Below, in pieces: positions 48,416 to 60,605 of a stretch of 64,000 bases of DNA. The position numbers were made by a program, and so were the translations under genes. The notes beneath the pieces were generated by a model, which searched no databases, was not told where the DNA came from, and worked only from the letters and a program-made list of their open reading frames with translations. The DNA comes from Pyricularia pennisetigena (Eukaryota; Ascomycota; Sordariomycetes; Magnaporthales; Pyriculariaceae): contig NC_043741.1 in assembly GCF_004337985.1 (NCBI RefSeq), forward strand, positions 3,045,348-3,109,347, in the 5' to 3' direction. The first letter of the stretch is position 1, and every line of letters starts with the position of its first letter.

Positions 48416-50012
48416 GGGTTGCTCATCCCTTCACCCTCGCTCGGCGTCTCCATGGCACGTTACCGCGCCAGTCAATTGAGGTCCAATTTTCACCAGTGGC
48501 TGGGAATTGACTTGCGCCATCAAATTCCCTCAATTTTTTTTTTTCTTCTCTTCCTTGCTCCTCTTGGCCCAACTGTAGCGACACCAATACCCCACTTCAC
48601 AAACCCAATCTCGGCAGACTTTAACGCGCGCTGTTTGTTGACGCCGCTCCACATCCTATCAAACCTGACCCTTCGTTTCCATATGTAACCATACAAGTCT
48701 TCAATTGGCAGCAAACAAATCTTCATCCACTCTAACTCGAAATTGGCTCGCCCACAAGTGATGTTGATGAGGCCTGGAGACGCGCCAACTGGGCCGTGTG
48801 TGATAGTCCACAACGTGAGATCTTCTCGTGCTTTATCACATCTCCATTGAGCAGGGGATCGATGCATGCGTGAGGGCATGGGAAAGAGGGGTTTGTCCTT
48901 TTTGTCTTTTTTTTTTCTTCTTCTTTTTTCTCTCATTCCCTCCCGCATTTGGCTCACCCCTGCAGGCAAGGTAACTCGAGGGGCCTTTTCCGCTTAACTC
49001 ACGGGCATAATACCACATTGTTTAGGGTGTACTGTACGTTGACAGCGAACATCACCTCTTGCATAAGCTTGGAGTGGGGGTGGCCTTTTAGACAAGAAAT
49101 TGTGCCACTCTCTTCTTCTTCTCCCTTTGACACACCACGCAGCGGCGACATATAGTAGTAGCGACATCGGTCCCTGAAGTCTGATGCCACCTGACCTGGA
49201 CATGTTCCCCAACGTGTCGTTATGTTTCTTCTTTATGCCTAGACTAGAAGCTTACCTGGCAAAGCCTGAGTACCCCGTGCTAGGTACTACGTTCTGGCGA
49301 TGGAAGATCCGTTCTGGGGGCGGTCTGACATGAGTCGCAGCCTTTCGATTCAAGAAGTTTTATGCCTGATAATCAGAGGAGGCTGTGCCCGGAGCTAGCG
49401 AAATAAGGGTTTACTTTGGACGCTGACCAGTTTATCCCTCTTTGCCCGGCGCCAAACGGTGTCGTCACAAGGCTGCTGGCATCCTCCTTGTCGACTCGAC
49501 TTCTAGAAAAATTCCAACGACTCGTGCGAGTAGTCAATCTGTTTGTATTCTTCCCACGTTATCCTAGCAAGTCTGCTATTGCAGCTGTCTCAGATGCGAA
49601 CGAGTACGTCAGCTGTCTTCCACAAACTATAAGGTCCCTACCTGGGATAATTGTGCACATTGTCGATAAGGGCTTCTGCTGTTCTCATAGGCTGCACGGA
49701 GAAACATCATCAAATAAAATAAACAAAGCCGAAAAAAAGAGTCATGGACCGAAATTGAATCTATGTCAGGCATGGCAAGTTGAGGCTATCGACGGCTGAC
49801 TGGCTGCTGGTATTATAACCCAAGGTAAGTTAGCTTTATGAGACATATAGATAATCACGATAGAATCGTCGCATCCGGAAGGTACAAGACTTGACCTCAC
49901 TTTTTACTTCTCATTCTAGGTCTAGTCTACTTAGTCTAGTACTGCTCTAGGTCTAGTTTTTCTAATATTTTTTTTTTCTCAAGATTTTCCCATTCCCCCC
50001 TCCTTTCCTTTG

Positions 50013-50013
<1 letters not shown>

Positions 50014-50049
<36 letters not shown>

Positions 50050-50065
50050 CTTTTTTTTTTTTTTT
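50014..50065. repeat. Poly(T) tract, 36 T + C + 15 T
   Basis: The longest T-rich block of the window, broken by a single C. Confidence 0.9.
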
Positions 50066-51663
50066 CGTTCCCCCACTACCATCTGACGGTTTTACTCTTC
50101 AGGGTTTTCCTTGTTCAAACGATACCGAAGTATGGTGACTTCTGGCCGTGGGCGCCCCTCATCGCCATCGCCCGTCTCCATCTTTTGTCTTGCGCAGTCG
50201 TACACCAACCAAGGTGCGTATTCGGTACGCCCGGTCAATTTTGAGCTCTAAGATAGGGGACTAGTTCTAATACAAAACAGAGAGAGGCGGGCATGAAGAA
50301 CAAGGCAATTCAATGTAAGCCGGCCCTTATTTCCGTCCGGTCGATCGACTTAACTTCTCTGCCAATCCCATGACGCTTGATACAACTACCTAGGTGTTGT
50401 GTTTCACATGCAATTTGTTTCCATCCGCCGCAACCCACTATTTTTTTTTTTTTTTACAAGTATAACAATAATAAGCTGCACACTGCCATCATGGGAAAAT
50501 TCTGTTGGATTTCATCCTGTCCCTGGCGGCAGTGTGGTGTGCAGCTCGCTCGTTATACGTGAAACTTCTTCTCGCTTGTATAGACTGGATACGCCTAATT
50601 TTTTTTTTTCTTGGACATGGAGTGAAAAGAGAATCTGCCGCGGATTTCACAGTCAATGTATAGGTTGCTCTTCTGTCAATTGTGCTTTGCCGAGAACCTC
50701 TCCCGCCTTGTTTTGTGAAGTCTTACGTCTCACCTCATCACTCTGCCAAATATGGATTTTTATGAAAAACTGATTTGCTAAAAAAAAACCTATCCCCGAA
50801 CCGCATTTGATTCGTGGAGCACCTACATTTTCTCTTAATTTTTTGTCTTTTTCTTGGGCTCCTCGGTTGCCCTGCGCGAGCGCGGGGCGATCGGGCAGGG
50901 CCGCATAACATGCACACACACACAACCGTCCCTCCCCTCCCATAAAGTGAAAAAAAAATCCCAACGAATCATATCGGCCCCGAAACGGTGACATGATGGG
51001 TGGTGTGGCATGGGGCAGCATCGCAGATGGGGTGAGGCATCCGCTAAGAAAGAAGGGGGGAAATCCATTAGTGGGCGTGATGGGTGGTAACGGTCGGTCT
51101 GCAACCGAGAAAGAAGCTCCCACCCAAGGGGAGCCAGAAAAAAAAAAGTACAGGGTGTGCTCACCACATGATATTGGCGCAGCCGGTAAGCCTTCATGGC
51201 GTGTGCAAGAGTGGCCTCACTCACCTTTTTTTTTTTTTTGCTGTCTGTTCTTTTTTAAAATAGCTTCCCGCCTTGGTTTTGATTCGCTATCCGATTTGAC
51301 CAAAGGTCTTGGTCGCTGTCCATACGTCGACGCGGGAAATGTTACGTATCATGCATATGACAATCTATCCTGCGGCATCTGCCTAAATGATTAGAGCCAG
51401 TCTAAGTGGTTGGAGATGGACTATGGAGCAGACGAAAATATTGCCGTTGCCGCCATGAACTTATGTAGATCGACATTGTATTCCCTCTCCCAAAACAAGA
51501 GACAAAATCAAGAACGCCGACACCACGCTAAATGACTGGCCAGGCGATGTGCTGGCTACAAATGCCGTTTCAACCATAGACGAATAAGACAAAAACACGC
51601 AAGTCAAAGACGGTGCCCCAAATCAAAAGAGCAATCATGGCCAATGGCACATATCACCCCGCC

Positions 51664-54600
51664 TTAGCGAACACCCAGGTCCAGAACCCAACCCTCCCTC
51701 TCTCCACTACAGACAAACCGGCCCCTGATGCCATCAGCCTTGATAGCTGTGGCCATGACGTGACCTTCGTGTACCCTGCCGATACCCTCAACTTCCAGCA
51801 GCTTGCGGTCCTCGGCTGAGACGGCAAACATTCCGGCGAGAGCAGAGCTCTTGAGCACGCGAACGTCGAGCAAGATTGTCTCCATGATGACACCACCCAA
51901 GAAGCCGGCAGCCAGGACGACTTGCACGACCAGGAAGGCAAACCAACCCCATCGGATCGAAATGTAGGTTTCTTGCTCAATGGAAGCAGCAGAAATCTGT
52001 ATGCCTTGGGTCCGTATCCTGTAGTTGGAAGGATAGTGCTGTGTTAGTAGGGAATTCTGCAAAAAAGCAACGGTGCAAAAGAGGCAATGGACTGGATGAG
52101 GGAGACTCACGTATTCGTCAAGCTTGTTGCCACATTCTGTGTAAGGTTCCGCACAGCGGCAAGACGGTCACTTTCGGGCAGTGTTTGAGAGGAAGCGCCG
52201 AACATGCTGAGACCAAGAGCGTCGCTCGTGCTCGTGTGGCCGACGGCGCCGGAGCCCATGGCCGCGGAAAATGTGCCGTAGAACGTAGATGTCATGTACC
52301 GCATTAGTGCTGCTGCCGAATTGCGATCAACCCTGTAGTCCTCCCCGGCCTCTGATAGAACTATCGTCCTTTCCCCTACTCGGGTTTTGAATGGGGTAAT
52401 TCCCTGGTCCATCCCGATGCCGGATCTAACTGTATAATCTGCGACACAGAAATGAAAGAGAATCTCCATGGCACCAAACGCCGTGTCTGACACTGGAGAG
52501 GGAGAGCCTGGTTCCTGGAACGATGCTTGCTTTGTGTATATGATGAATATATTGGAGATTGCTGCCGCCATCAAATTAGGCTGATCTGAGAAGGCGAAAG
52601 ATATATTTGCTGGCTTGGTATCGTCGTATACCAAAAGGGGAGAGGTTATGTTGACGTTATATGTGTCGGTCTGAATACAATTAGCACGGTCAAAAGCATT
52701 ACGGGGACATAGCTGACTACTCACCGAGCCGGTTAGGTATGCTCCGTTACTCAAGCTTGCGTTGCGGACTTGTCGAGAGCTGTCCAGGCCAAGGCGTGTA
52801 CTCAATTCGTCGGCCAGCGAATCAGCTGATATCTGGAGTCGATTGGATATATCCTCTGTCCGTGAACAAACCGCGAGAGAGCTGAACTTCTGGACCTCGC
52901 ACTCCTTGGATCTGCAGACTGGTGCCAAGTTTATGATAGGCTCATCGACAGGGTTGTAGATGCCATTCTGTATGCTTTGCTTCTGGCGCCTATCCAACTC
53001 TGGAGCAGAGGTGCGCGCATTAGTATAGCTTTGATAGCTGAATGAACATCACACGGATAGCTGATCGGGCTTACCTGGCACCGAAGTGGCCTGATTGTTG
53101 TTGCTTGGATATGCTTCTGCCCTGAAGACCTGTGGCACGGCGGAGCGGTTGGCGAGGCGGGTTGGGTAGGCTAGTAAAAACAGGTTTGTTAGTTGCTTTG
53201 CTGTTGATTTCATTAGAATCTTCTCTGGACCTACCAATAATCATTTGAGTCATCGCCGATGTGACCAGACCCAATAGCAATATAACTACAAGAACGAGGT
53301 TCAAGACACTATAAGGGAATATTGTTAGCTAGTAGCTCTAGCCTGGTAAACAGGTTCTGTGTCGTCTTTTTACTTACCGGCCCTTTGTAGCAATCAAAAG
53401 CTTAACGGCACCAACTGGGCCTGTTATCGCATCCTCGAATGCCTGGAAGTCAGCCAAGCTTCTGTCTTTTGTGGCAAACCAGTTCCATTTCAGCTGGCTC
53501 AACCCCTGAGCCACTGGAAATATCAGAGCGGCGTGGCAGATAGTTATGAAAAAGGCGACGAGGGTGTTCAGAGTAATTGGTAATGAGAATTCTCGGAGTG
53601 GTTCTTGGTCGAAGCGGCTTAGTATTACGGCAATGATGCCTAAGCAGGTGATAGATAGTAAGACCCAGAGAATTTCCGGAAGCCATGATGCCCGGAAACT
53701 GGTAAATATTGAATGAGAAGATCCGGCGGTTGAAAAGGTTGCCGTATCTTTGCGGTTAGGTTCCTTCGTGCGCGAATCGAAAAAGCCCTCTTCGTCGTTG
53801 TGGTGCAAGAAAGGGGTTGTCCCACCCATTGTGGCGGATGAATATCTTGATTGCTGCGAATTCATAGGCGGCCGTTCTAGTTGCATTGAGACTGGCGGGA
53901 GTGAGAATCTCGTATCGAATGGAGCTTGAGTCGCGTACTGTGGGTGAGATGCCCGATATGGAATGAAAGTCTGCGAGGATCGGTGAGGTGAGAATGTCGG
54001 CTGGTACTGCTGTGACGCCTTCTGTGATCCAAACATCTGCTGTTGGGTGTTCGGTGCACGTAGTTGTGAAGGGGGTGGTGCCTCAAGAATTGAAGGGCTC
54101 TTGACATTCAGAGCTGTGTGAGACTGGCTTTGTTCAACCGCTGGCAGTTCATCAACCGCAGCTTTGGGGTTGATATCATCTGAAGGACCATCAAAGTAAA
54201 GTCCCAATGGCCAGTTGTTAGTTGAGCGGCGGTTCTCCTGAACCGGAGTTGTAGTTTCCCGTCCGTTACTATGCTCACCATGAACCTTTTCCCGCTGTTC
54301 ACCTTCATCTGGCAGCTTTTGATGTTTTATGGGAAGTGGTGGCATTGGCGCATCTGATGTTGCGGATGTTGGTGCTACTGTCCGATGCGATACTCTGTGG
54401 GCTAGCGAGTTTGCCCTGCTTGCCTGCGTGGAATCGAAATAGTCTGAATCGCTAATGGGAGAGACGGGCTGGGAGGCCTCTTGTGAAGGCGCGTCACTAC
54501 CATGTAGCTGAGAAAAAGCATAATCCTTCTGCACATGCGGCATCGCCGGCCATGGAGCTGGTGGTGACGGCTGTGATGGGTTCGCGGAGACAGCGGAGGA

Positions 54601-55059
54601 GTCACCGTACGCAGAGTCCAGAGTGGAAACCTCCTCCGTCGGGCTCTCCGATGATAGCAAGTTCTGGACAGGAACAACCAATGTAGTTTCTGCATTAGAC
54701 ACCTGGGCCAGACCCAAACCCAAACCCCTTTTCTCTCCACTTCCGGTGACGGCTGATTCCTCCATTGCTGCCTCCGGCGAGGACGTTAGCACAGGGTTCA
54801 TTGCTAATGGATTCGGTTTTGAGCTCGTGCTCAAGGTCTGTTGAGATGCGCTGGGGACTGGCTTTCTTGTGATAATCGGTATCGCCTGTGGCTCCAGCCG
54901 CGAGGTCAAAACTTCATCTTCTGAAGCTGTGGTTGGCGTGAACCCCGCCGGTGTAAAGCCTGGGTGAAAGAAGTCCTCGCCAGGGAACTTCATGCGGGTT
55001 GGTGAGCTCATTATGCAAATTTCTTCGCCAGCATTGGTCTTTGCAGCGGCCTGTCCCAC
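51664..55059 (-). CDS. DUF3176 family integral membrane protein
   Basis: Six exons on the minus strand (53378-55059, 53235-53308, 53075-53170, 52725-52999, 52111-52670, 51664-52018) give 1013 aa. The first ~450 residues are disordered, Ser/Pro/Gln-rich and probably cytosolic. Helix 1 (WLPEILWVLLSITCLGIIAV) starts near 458, helix 2 (TLNTLVAFFITICHAALIF) near 495, then QGLSQLKWNWF, the DUF3176 hallmark, and helix 3 (LVLVVILLLGLVTSAM) near 565. A ~330-residue outside loop follows, with several N-x-S/T sites and cysteines. Helix 4 (FAFLVVQVVLAAGFLGGVIM) lies near 920, followed by a short tail. Members are found widely in filamentous ascomycetes with unknown role. Intron 4 (54 nt) has no stop and keeps frame. 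A start at 55011 (16 codons later) is equally possible; it would begin MSSPTRMKFPGEDFF. Confidence 0.86.
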
Positions 55060-57012
55060 GACGATATGCAGCGCGTGCTAACTACGATTGCGGACGAAAC
55101 AGTTCAGCTGAAAGCTACTCTGTACAATAATCAACCGCAAGTGATAAGCTGCGTTGCCAAGTAAGCCTTGCAATTGTAAAATGATTAAGCAAGACTTGAG
55201 ACGGGAGAAATAAAAAAGCACTGGCGCAGAAAAACGACCGCGACCTGCATGTAGTATAAAGCAGCAAACGTAAAGGGTTCTTTCCATGTAGAGTAAGCTC
55301 CGGCCTTTGATAGAGGATGTCGGGATCGAGTAAGACTCCCATCGCCAAGGAGCTCATCCCTGGTCAAGGGGAGGGGTGTCCGACTTGTAGTTTAGACATA
55401 TGGAATAGTACTAAGATCTGTCTTACCAAGTTGCAGGGTGTGTGACATACACAACCGCATCGGCCAACGATACGACCCGCCACAGCGCACAGCATATGTA
55501 TTGTGTGAGAAAGAGGGGAAAGCTGCCGACTTGTGCAACCAGATCTGAGCCTTTGCGAGATGAATGTGTGAAGCTGATGCGAAGTAACAAGGACCCAAGA
55601 CGAAGTAGGTGGAAATCAAACGCTTGAGCTTGAGACATGGGCTGCTCAGTTTCCATACAGAACACCAGAACTCGAGCTCACAAGTACCTATGCAAAGAGT
55701 TCATCTCGACAAGATGGACACTGTTGACAGCAAACGCCGTGCGGGAATAAGCAAGCCCAAAGGTGGGGTGTGTTACTACGAAAGGTTCCGGGCTCGGAAA
55801 GCGACAACGGGGCAAGGATAAGCGGCTGAGATGACTGTGCATCGTTATTGACCGCCGCCGTCCAGGCAGCACAAGGATGAAAAGTTCCAGACAGTTTCGA
55901 CGATGCTGGTAAAAACTCGCATCTTTCGCATGTGATTTAACAACACAATCTCGTGTTTTGACCTAGACGATTGTCATTGATTCATTGTTGTCCGTCGCAA
56001 CCATCGCCGACTTGGTCACACAATGCTTTCGGGGAGCTTTCAAGTCGGCGATCGGTTGATATCGCTGGGGGTTTCACTGCAACTAACAGTCAGAATTTCG
56101 CCAATGAGGCCAGGAGATCCCAGAGGATTGGAGTAAATTTGGTGGTGGTCAAAGTGCTGACTAGTCACGTCCAGTCCCGACGGCAAAGCCTTCCCACTGG
56201 TCCAGGGCCAGCAAGGCCAGGTCTAGAGAACTTCTCGAAGCTGGTGGCATACTGCAACTTCGCTAAACGGACCATAAAAAAAACACTCGAGAAAGCTCAT
56301 CGACGTTCTAATACCGCATGCCGCAAGAGAAAGCATTGATTCAGCTTTGCAAAGAGCCCCAAATTCTTTCGATCCATCTCGTGCGAAATCAAGATGTATT
56401 GCCTTGCTGCGTACCTTCCCAGGCAGTTGGTTGAGATGGATGGGTTGGAGTAAGCAACCCACCTACCAAAAGCCCAAAGCTAGGAGCTTGGGCCGTTTCT
56501 TCAGATGCCTCCACCTATTGTCAATAACTCCGCTGCTCCGGTACCCTGCTGGGACCAGCCCAGTAAGCCAGCCACATCACACAGAAACCCTCATCAGTTC
56601 TCTTGATCGAAGGTAGTGGGTCTGCAGCCAGCCTGGTGGAGTGGGTCATTTCTCTTGCATTTCTGTCTGTGATTAGATGCGAAACAATGAGAAAAGTGCC
56701 CTTCCTTAATCGGCCACCTTTGGTCGCGCCTCCAATTATTATATGGACAACAAAGCTCTGTTCGCGGATGCGGACCATGATTCTGTTAGCAGGTAGTCAT
56801 TATGGACATGGCTGTTTATCACAGTCAAGCGCATGCTCATTTTATCGAAGGTAGCCAGAGGCCCCCAGGTTAAACCGCCTCGGCAGTCGCCTACTTTTGC
56901 CCCCTTCGCTTCTTGTTCAGGCCCATCAGCGCTGCTGAGTTTCCCGCCACTGCCGTGATTTGTCCAAGGTAACATACACGACAACTATCAGATTCATTTC
57001 TCGGCTCTCAGG
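55060..57012. other. Divergent intergenic region between DUF3176 and WLM genes
   Basis: About 1.95 kb of DNA holding two promoters. No gene is recognised; open frames are short and lack family similarity. Confidence 0.5.
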
Positions 57013-58524
57013 ATGGCCGAACACGATGCGTTTTTTGGATCCTACTCCCACCTGAAAACCCTTTCTCGGCAAGAGGATGCCCTACATACTCTCAAACGGC
57101 TTGCGTCGATGGTCAAGCCGATCATGCGGGCGCGAGGATGGCGCGTTAGACAACTTGCAGAGTTCTACCCAGACCAACAGAACCTACTTGGTAAGCTTAA
57201 AACGATCAGATATTCGATTCTATCGCTGCAAGTTGCTGACAAGGTGGCAGGACTGAACGTCAACCGCACTCACAAGATCCTCGTCCGCCTACGATATCCC
57301 GGCGATGTCAACCAGTTCCTTCCTTTCGAGGAAGTTACCGATACTCTACTTCACGAACTGGCACACATCGTCCATGGCCCTCACGACACCAAGTTTCATG
57401 CACTCTGGGACCAGCTTCGGGATGAACACGAAGGCCTCCTAAGATCCGGTTACACAGGCGATGGCTTCCTCTCAGTCGGCCACAAGCTAGGAGGCAGGCG
57501 CATACCCATGGATGAGGCGCGCCGTATAGCTCGGGTAGCAGCAGAAAAGCGCAGGGCGGAGCGTGGAGATGTTGGGCGGAGATTAGGGGGAAAGGCGCCG
57601 AGGCCCGGAGAGAACATTCGAGAGATAATTGCGAATGCAGCTGGGAGGAGACAGGCATCCCTGCAAGGCTGCGGCAATGCCAAACACGACGAGGGCGAAA
57701 TCCGGCAAATTGAGGAGGCAGCAACTCGAAACGGGTTCAGAACGAAGGCTGAAGAAGACAAGGCAAACGAGGATGCTATCGCTCAGGCATTGTGGGAGCT
57801 AGTGCAGGAAGACAAAAAGGCTCGACTGGGTGCCTCCTTTGTGCCGCCCAAAGGTGTCAATGATGACCTGGTGGGCACCTATGGGACGATGACCGACGAC
57901 AAATCCAGGCGTGCAGGAAGCGATTCTCTCAAGAGAGTAGGCGCAAGTCCTGATCTGAGTGACGGTCCTCCTCTGAAGCGGTCGGCAGCCTCGGGCAGTA
58001 TGAGTGCGACTGTTAAATGGACATGCACAGCCTGCACTTTGATTAACGCTCCTGGCAACATACGATGCGAGATTTGTGAACATCCACGCCCGAATGAGGC
58101 GGGTGCAGCAAGATTTCCTGTATTAACCTCTAAGCAAGCCAAAAAGCCGGAGATCATTGACTTGACAACAAGCCCAAAGAGAAGTGCAAAGCCTTTCAAA
58201 AAAACAGTATCGGACGGTGTAAACAGCGCGGCGCGTTCACGCGAGAAGAAACCGGCGCCATTCTGGTGTTGTCGACATTGCGATACTCGCATGGAGCGCA
58301 AGTGGTGGACTTGCTCAAAATGCGGCAAAATGAAAGATGCCGAAAGCTCTCAGGGTCAAGCCGAAAAGCCCGACAGCGGTGGAGTTTATTCACAAGAAGG
58401 GACTTACGTGCCGCAAACACCTCGGCCCGCCCAAGATTGCTGGAACTGTCTGAACTGCAAAACACGAATGGATAGCAGATGGTGGATCTGTTCAACATGC
58501 GGTAAGATGAAGGAAAGTTCGTGA
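57013..58524 (+). CDS. WLM-domain metalloprotease (Wss1/SPRTN type) with RanBP2-like zinc fingers
   Basis: Two exons (57013-57190 and 57251-58524) give 483 aa. The WLM domain covers about 1-200: NLLGLNVNR across the splice, then LRYPGDVNQFLPFEEV and the zinc-protease motif HELAH at residues 94-98, with HGPHDTKFHALWDQLRDEHE after it. A RanBP2-type zinc finger lies at 316-336 (WTCTACTLIN...CEIC). A SUMO-interaction motif, EIIDLTT, is at 360-366. Two further fingers with RanBP2 spacing (C-x2-C-x10-C-x2-C) end the protein at about 397-422 and 456-481, each with TRM, a WW pair and CGKMK. Wss1 is a SUMO- and DNA-dependent protease that removes DNA-protein crosslinks in the nucleus together with Cdc48; the same is expected here. 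The 60-nt intron is stop-free and in frame, so retention would insert 20 residues in the WLM domain. Confidence 0.92.
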   Translation: MAEHDAFFGSYSHLKTLSRQEDALHTLKRLASMVKPIMRARGWRVRQLAEFYPDQQNLLGKLKTIRYSILSLQVADKVAGLNVNRTHKILVRLRYPGDVNQFLPFEEVTDTLLHELAHIVHGPHDTKFHALWDQLRDEHEGLLRSGYTGDGFLSVGHKLGGRRIPMDEARRIARVAAEKRRAERGDVGRRLGGKAPRPGENIREIIANAAGRRQASLQGCGNAKHDEGEIRQIEEAATRNGFRTKAEEDKANEDAIAQALWELVQEDKKARLGASFVPPKGVNDDLVGTYGTMTDDKSRRAGSDSLKRVGASPDLSDGPPLKRSAASGSMSATVKWTCTACTLINAPGNIRCEICEHPRPNEAGAARFPVLTSKQAKKPEIIDLTTSPKRSAKPFKKTVSDGVNSAARSREKKPAPFWCCRHCDTRMERKWWTCSKCGKMKDAESSQGQAEKPDSGGVYSQEGTYVPQTPRPAQDCWNCLNCKTRMDSRWWICSTCGKMKESS

Positions 58525-60605
58525 GACAGGCAATGCTCTATGAGTTATGACGATGCTGTGCCGCGTTGTGGTGTTGGTGTTAATTGATGACATAGAAATG
58601 GCACGACAATGGGTTACGTTGGGTGAAATTCCTAGGGATTGATTGAATATGTTACACGACGTTTGATGCCGATCTTCACAAAAAAAGGTCATAATGCGAC
58701 GAAGCCGCGGGAGCGTAGACATAGCTGTAGATTGATTGTGCGGTTCCATGCAGATATTTTGCAAATCTAGACGGGTCCATATGTGAATGACGTTGAGGGA
58801 ATTTTGTGACACGCGATACGTCACCGTACCGCCCGCCCCTGATGGCGGCATGTGGGCTGCCGCCACTGAACTTGGCAACGATCGATCGACTCCGGCTTTT
58901 ACAGTGCATATCGACTTAGTTGACCATGGCATTTTACATTTGGGCATTATGGGAACTAGGCACTCTGTCCTCGTCCTGACCACCTGAAATGTTCAGGGTC
59001 TTCAGTCCCGCCGGCAGATTGACATACCTGTGGATACATTGGCTTGGATTTCAGGGTCCGTTCCAGATCAACGGAGATGAATAATCATGTAGAATGAAAA
59101 CAGATGGGTGTACACCTACTCTGCCAAGTCTGCCTTAGGTTTCCAACTACTCTTCCAAGGTGAGAACATGGTGTGGGTACCGATGGACAGCTAGGTAGTT
59201 AAGTTTAGGATGGAGGGAGCAATGACAGCCCGAATCGTTCGTCCCTTGTCGCAGAGGTTGAGTCAAGTCTCTTTCTTGTTCGTACTACCGCACTGCATCA
59301 TGAGGTGAGGCTCGGGGATGGAGCTTTTTGAAACGACCAACGACACGAAAGCTGATGAATGATTGGGTTCTCCAAAACGCATGGGCGAGCGTCGCATGGA
59401 AAAAGTCGATTGGGCATTCATTTACCATGTTGAGCTGAATTTCCCCGGCGGCCGGCAAATGTTGAGGTGAAGAGGGGGGAAACCCGAGAAAAATGACGAC
59501 ATTGTGCCCCGGACTCCACTGTTTTGGTGGCCATTTTACGTTGCATTTTTCCTATGTCGGGACAGAAGCCACCTTCAGTAGGCGCTATGGGAACCAGCCG
59601 CAGCAAAGAAAGCCCTTGCGCATGGGTTGCTCTAGTAGCGGTTCACCGTAGACCCGCCCAAAGCTCTGGTTCGACCCAATGAGCAAGGGCTAAATGCCAA
59701 GCTTAATGGGCGGGTAGGTGCCATACGCCAGAGGTTTGGGGTGAGAAAACCCGCAGCCATCAGACGAATGCATGTCCGTTTTGGGCTTGCCACTTTCAGC
59801 GGTTTTTTTTTTCTCTACACACACGTACGATGCGATCCATGCGCAGCTGATGGATCCAACGTGTGCTCGCTACCCTACCTTGCATTCGATGGTATTGATT
59901 CTACTCAGAGCTCTGCCATCGGCGCCCCCCAATTCCTCTCGATGTGAACATTTGCCCCAGGCTTCGGCCCAGTCTAGAACTAGCAAGCCCATTTTTCAAA
60001 GACACCTTCTGGACTAGCCTTTTTCCAGCCCGCCTACTCAATAGCCGACTACCTAATGTGTACCTACCCCAAGCTAGCCTAGACCGGACATCAGCTGCCC
60101 TTTCTCAGATTGATTCTCCTCACCCTCCCACTTCACATCTTTTCGAATTGTGAATGTTTATCCGCCCGACCTCCAGCTCTTGTCTTCTTACCACATCTGA
60201 ACCACTCGCAGAAGCAAAAATAGCTGTCGTCCTCATAGAAACATTCTTGAAAGCCTTCCGTGGGTTGCTAACAGCACGCCAAAGTTCTACGCGAGCAGTG
60301 CGACAGACCCTGCGACAACGCTGCGATAGGTTGCTATCCCAGCGCATCCCGGCTTGGCTTTGCACTTGACGCCCAATTTGCCTGGCGGTGCCAAAACCGC
60401 GGGACAATCTAGATCACAGAGCTCGGGACATCCAAACTTCTCTCAACATCTGGCTATCCATGACTTGGCGGCGCGAGAACCGATGATGCTTCATGAACTT
60501 CGGGACCTGGATTAGCTTTCGATTTCGAACCTATCTAGGCTTTCCTCCCAGAGCTCAGGAATCACTCTCTTATATCCATGCGGGTGGCTCACCGGCTCCG
60601 GCGTT
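58525..60605. other. Intergenic region upstream of the histidine kinase
   Basis: About 2.1 kb: WLM 3' flank and a probably long promoter and 5' UTR of the kinase. No gene is supported. A 66-codon frame (58788-58987) starts with ATG and has fair codon composition, but nothing else supports it. CAGTCTAGAACTAG occurs near 59969. Confidence 0.5.

Larger units (their letters stand above)
44256..51663. other. Gene-poor 7.4-kb region
   Basis: The longest stretch here without a supportable gene. Open frames on both strands stay below ~160 codons, mostly lack proper ATG starts and resemble nothing known. It holds T/A homopolymers (44524-44541, 46892-46910, 48387-48415, 50014-50065), a CCTA microsatellite, a CA repeat near 50912-50922, many GGTACCTA-like strings (45890-45960, 46360-46420, 46550-46620) and TAGTCTAG motifs (47891-47906, 49914-49959). 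It may be a long promoter, a non-coding RNA locus, or decayed repeat DNA; none of these can be shown from sequence. Confidence 0.5.

Noticed and set aside
58492..58983. 163-codon minus-strand frame downstream of the WLM gene
   Set aside because: Overlaps the end of the WLM gene, is Thr/Ser/His-rich with no family features, and has no promoter or splice support.
59640..59710. tRNA-like B-box string GGTTCGACCC
   Set aside because: The flanking bases do not form the T-arm or acceptor stems and no A-box is found upstream.
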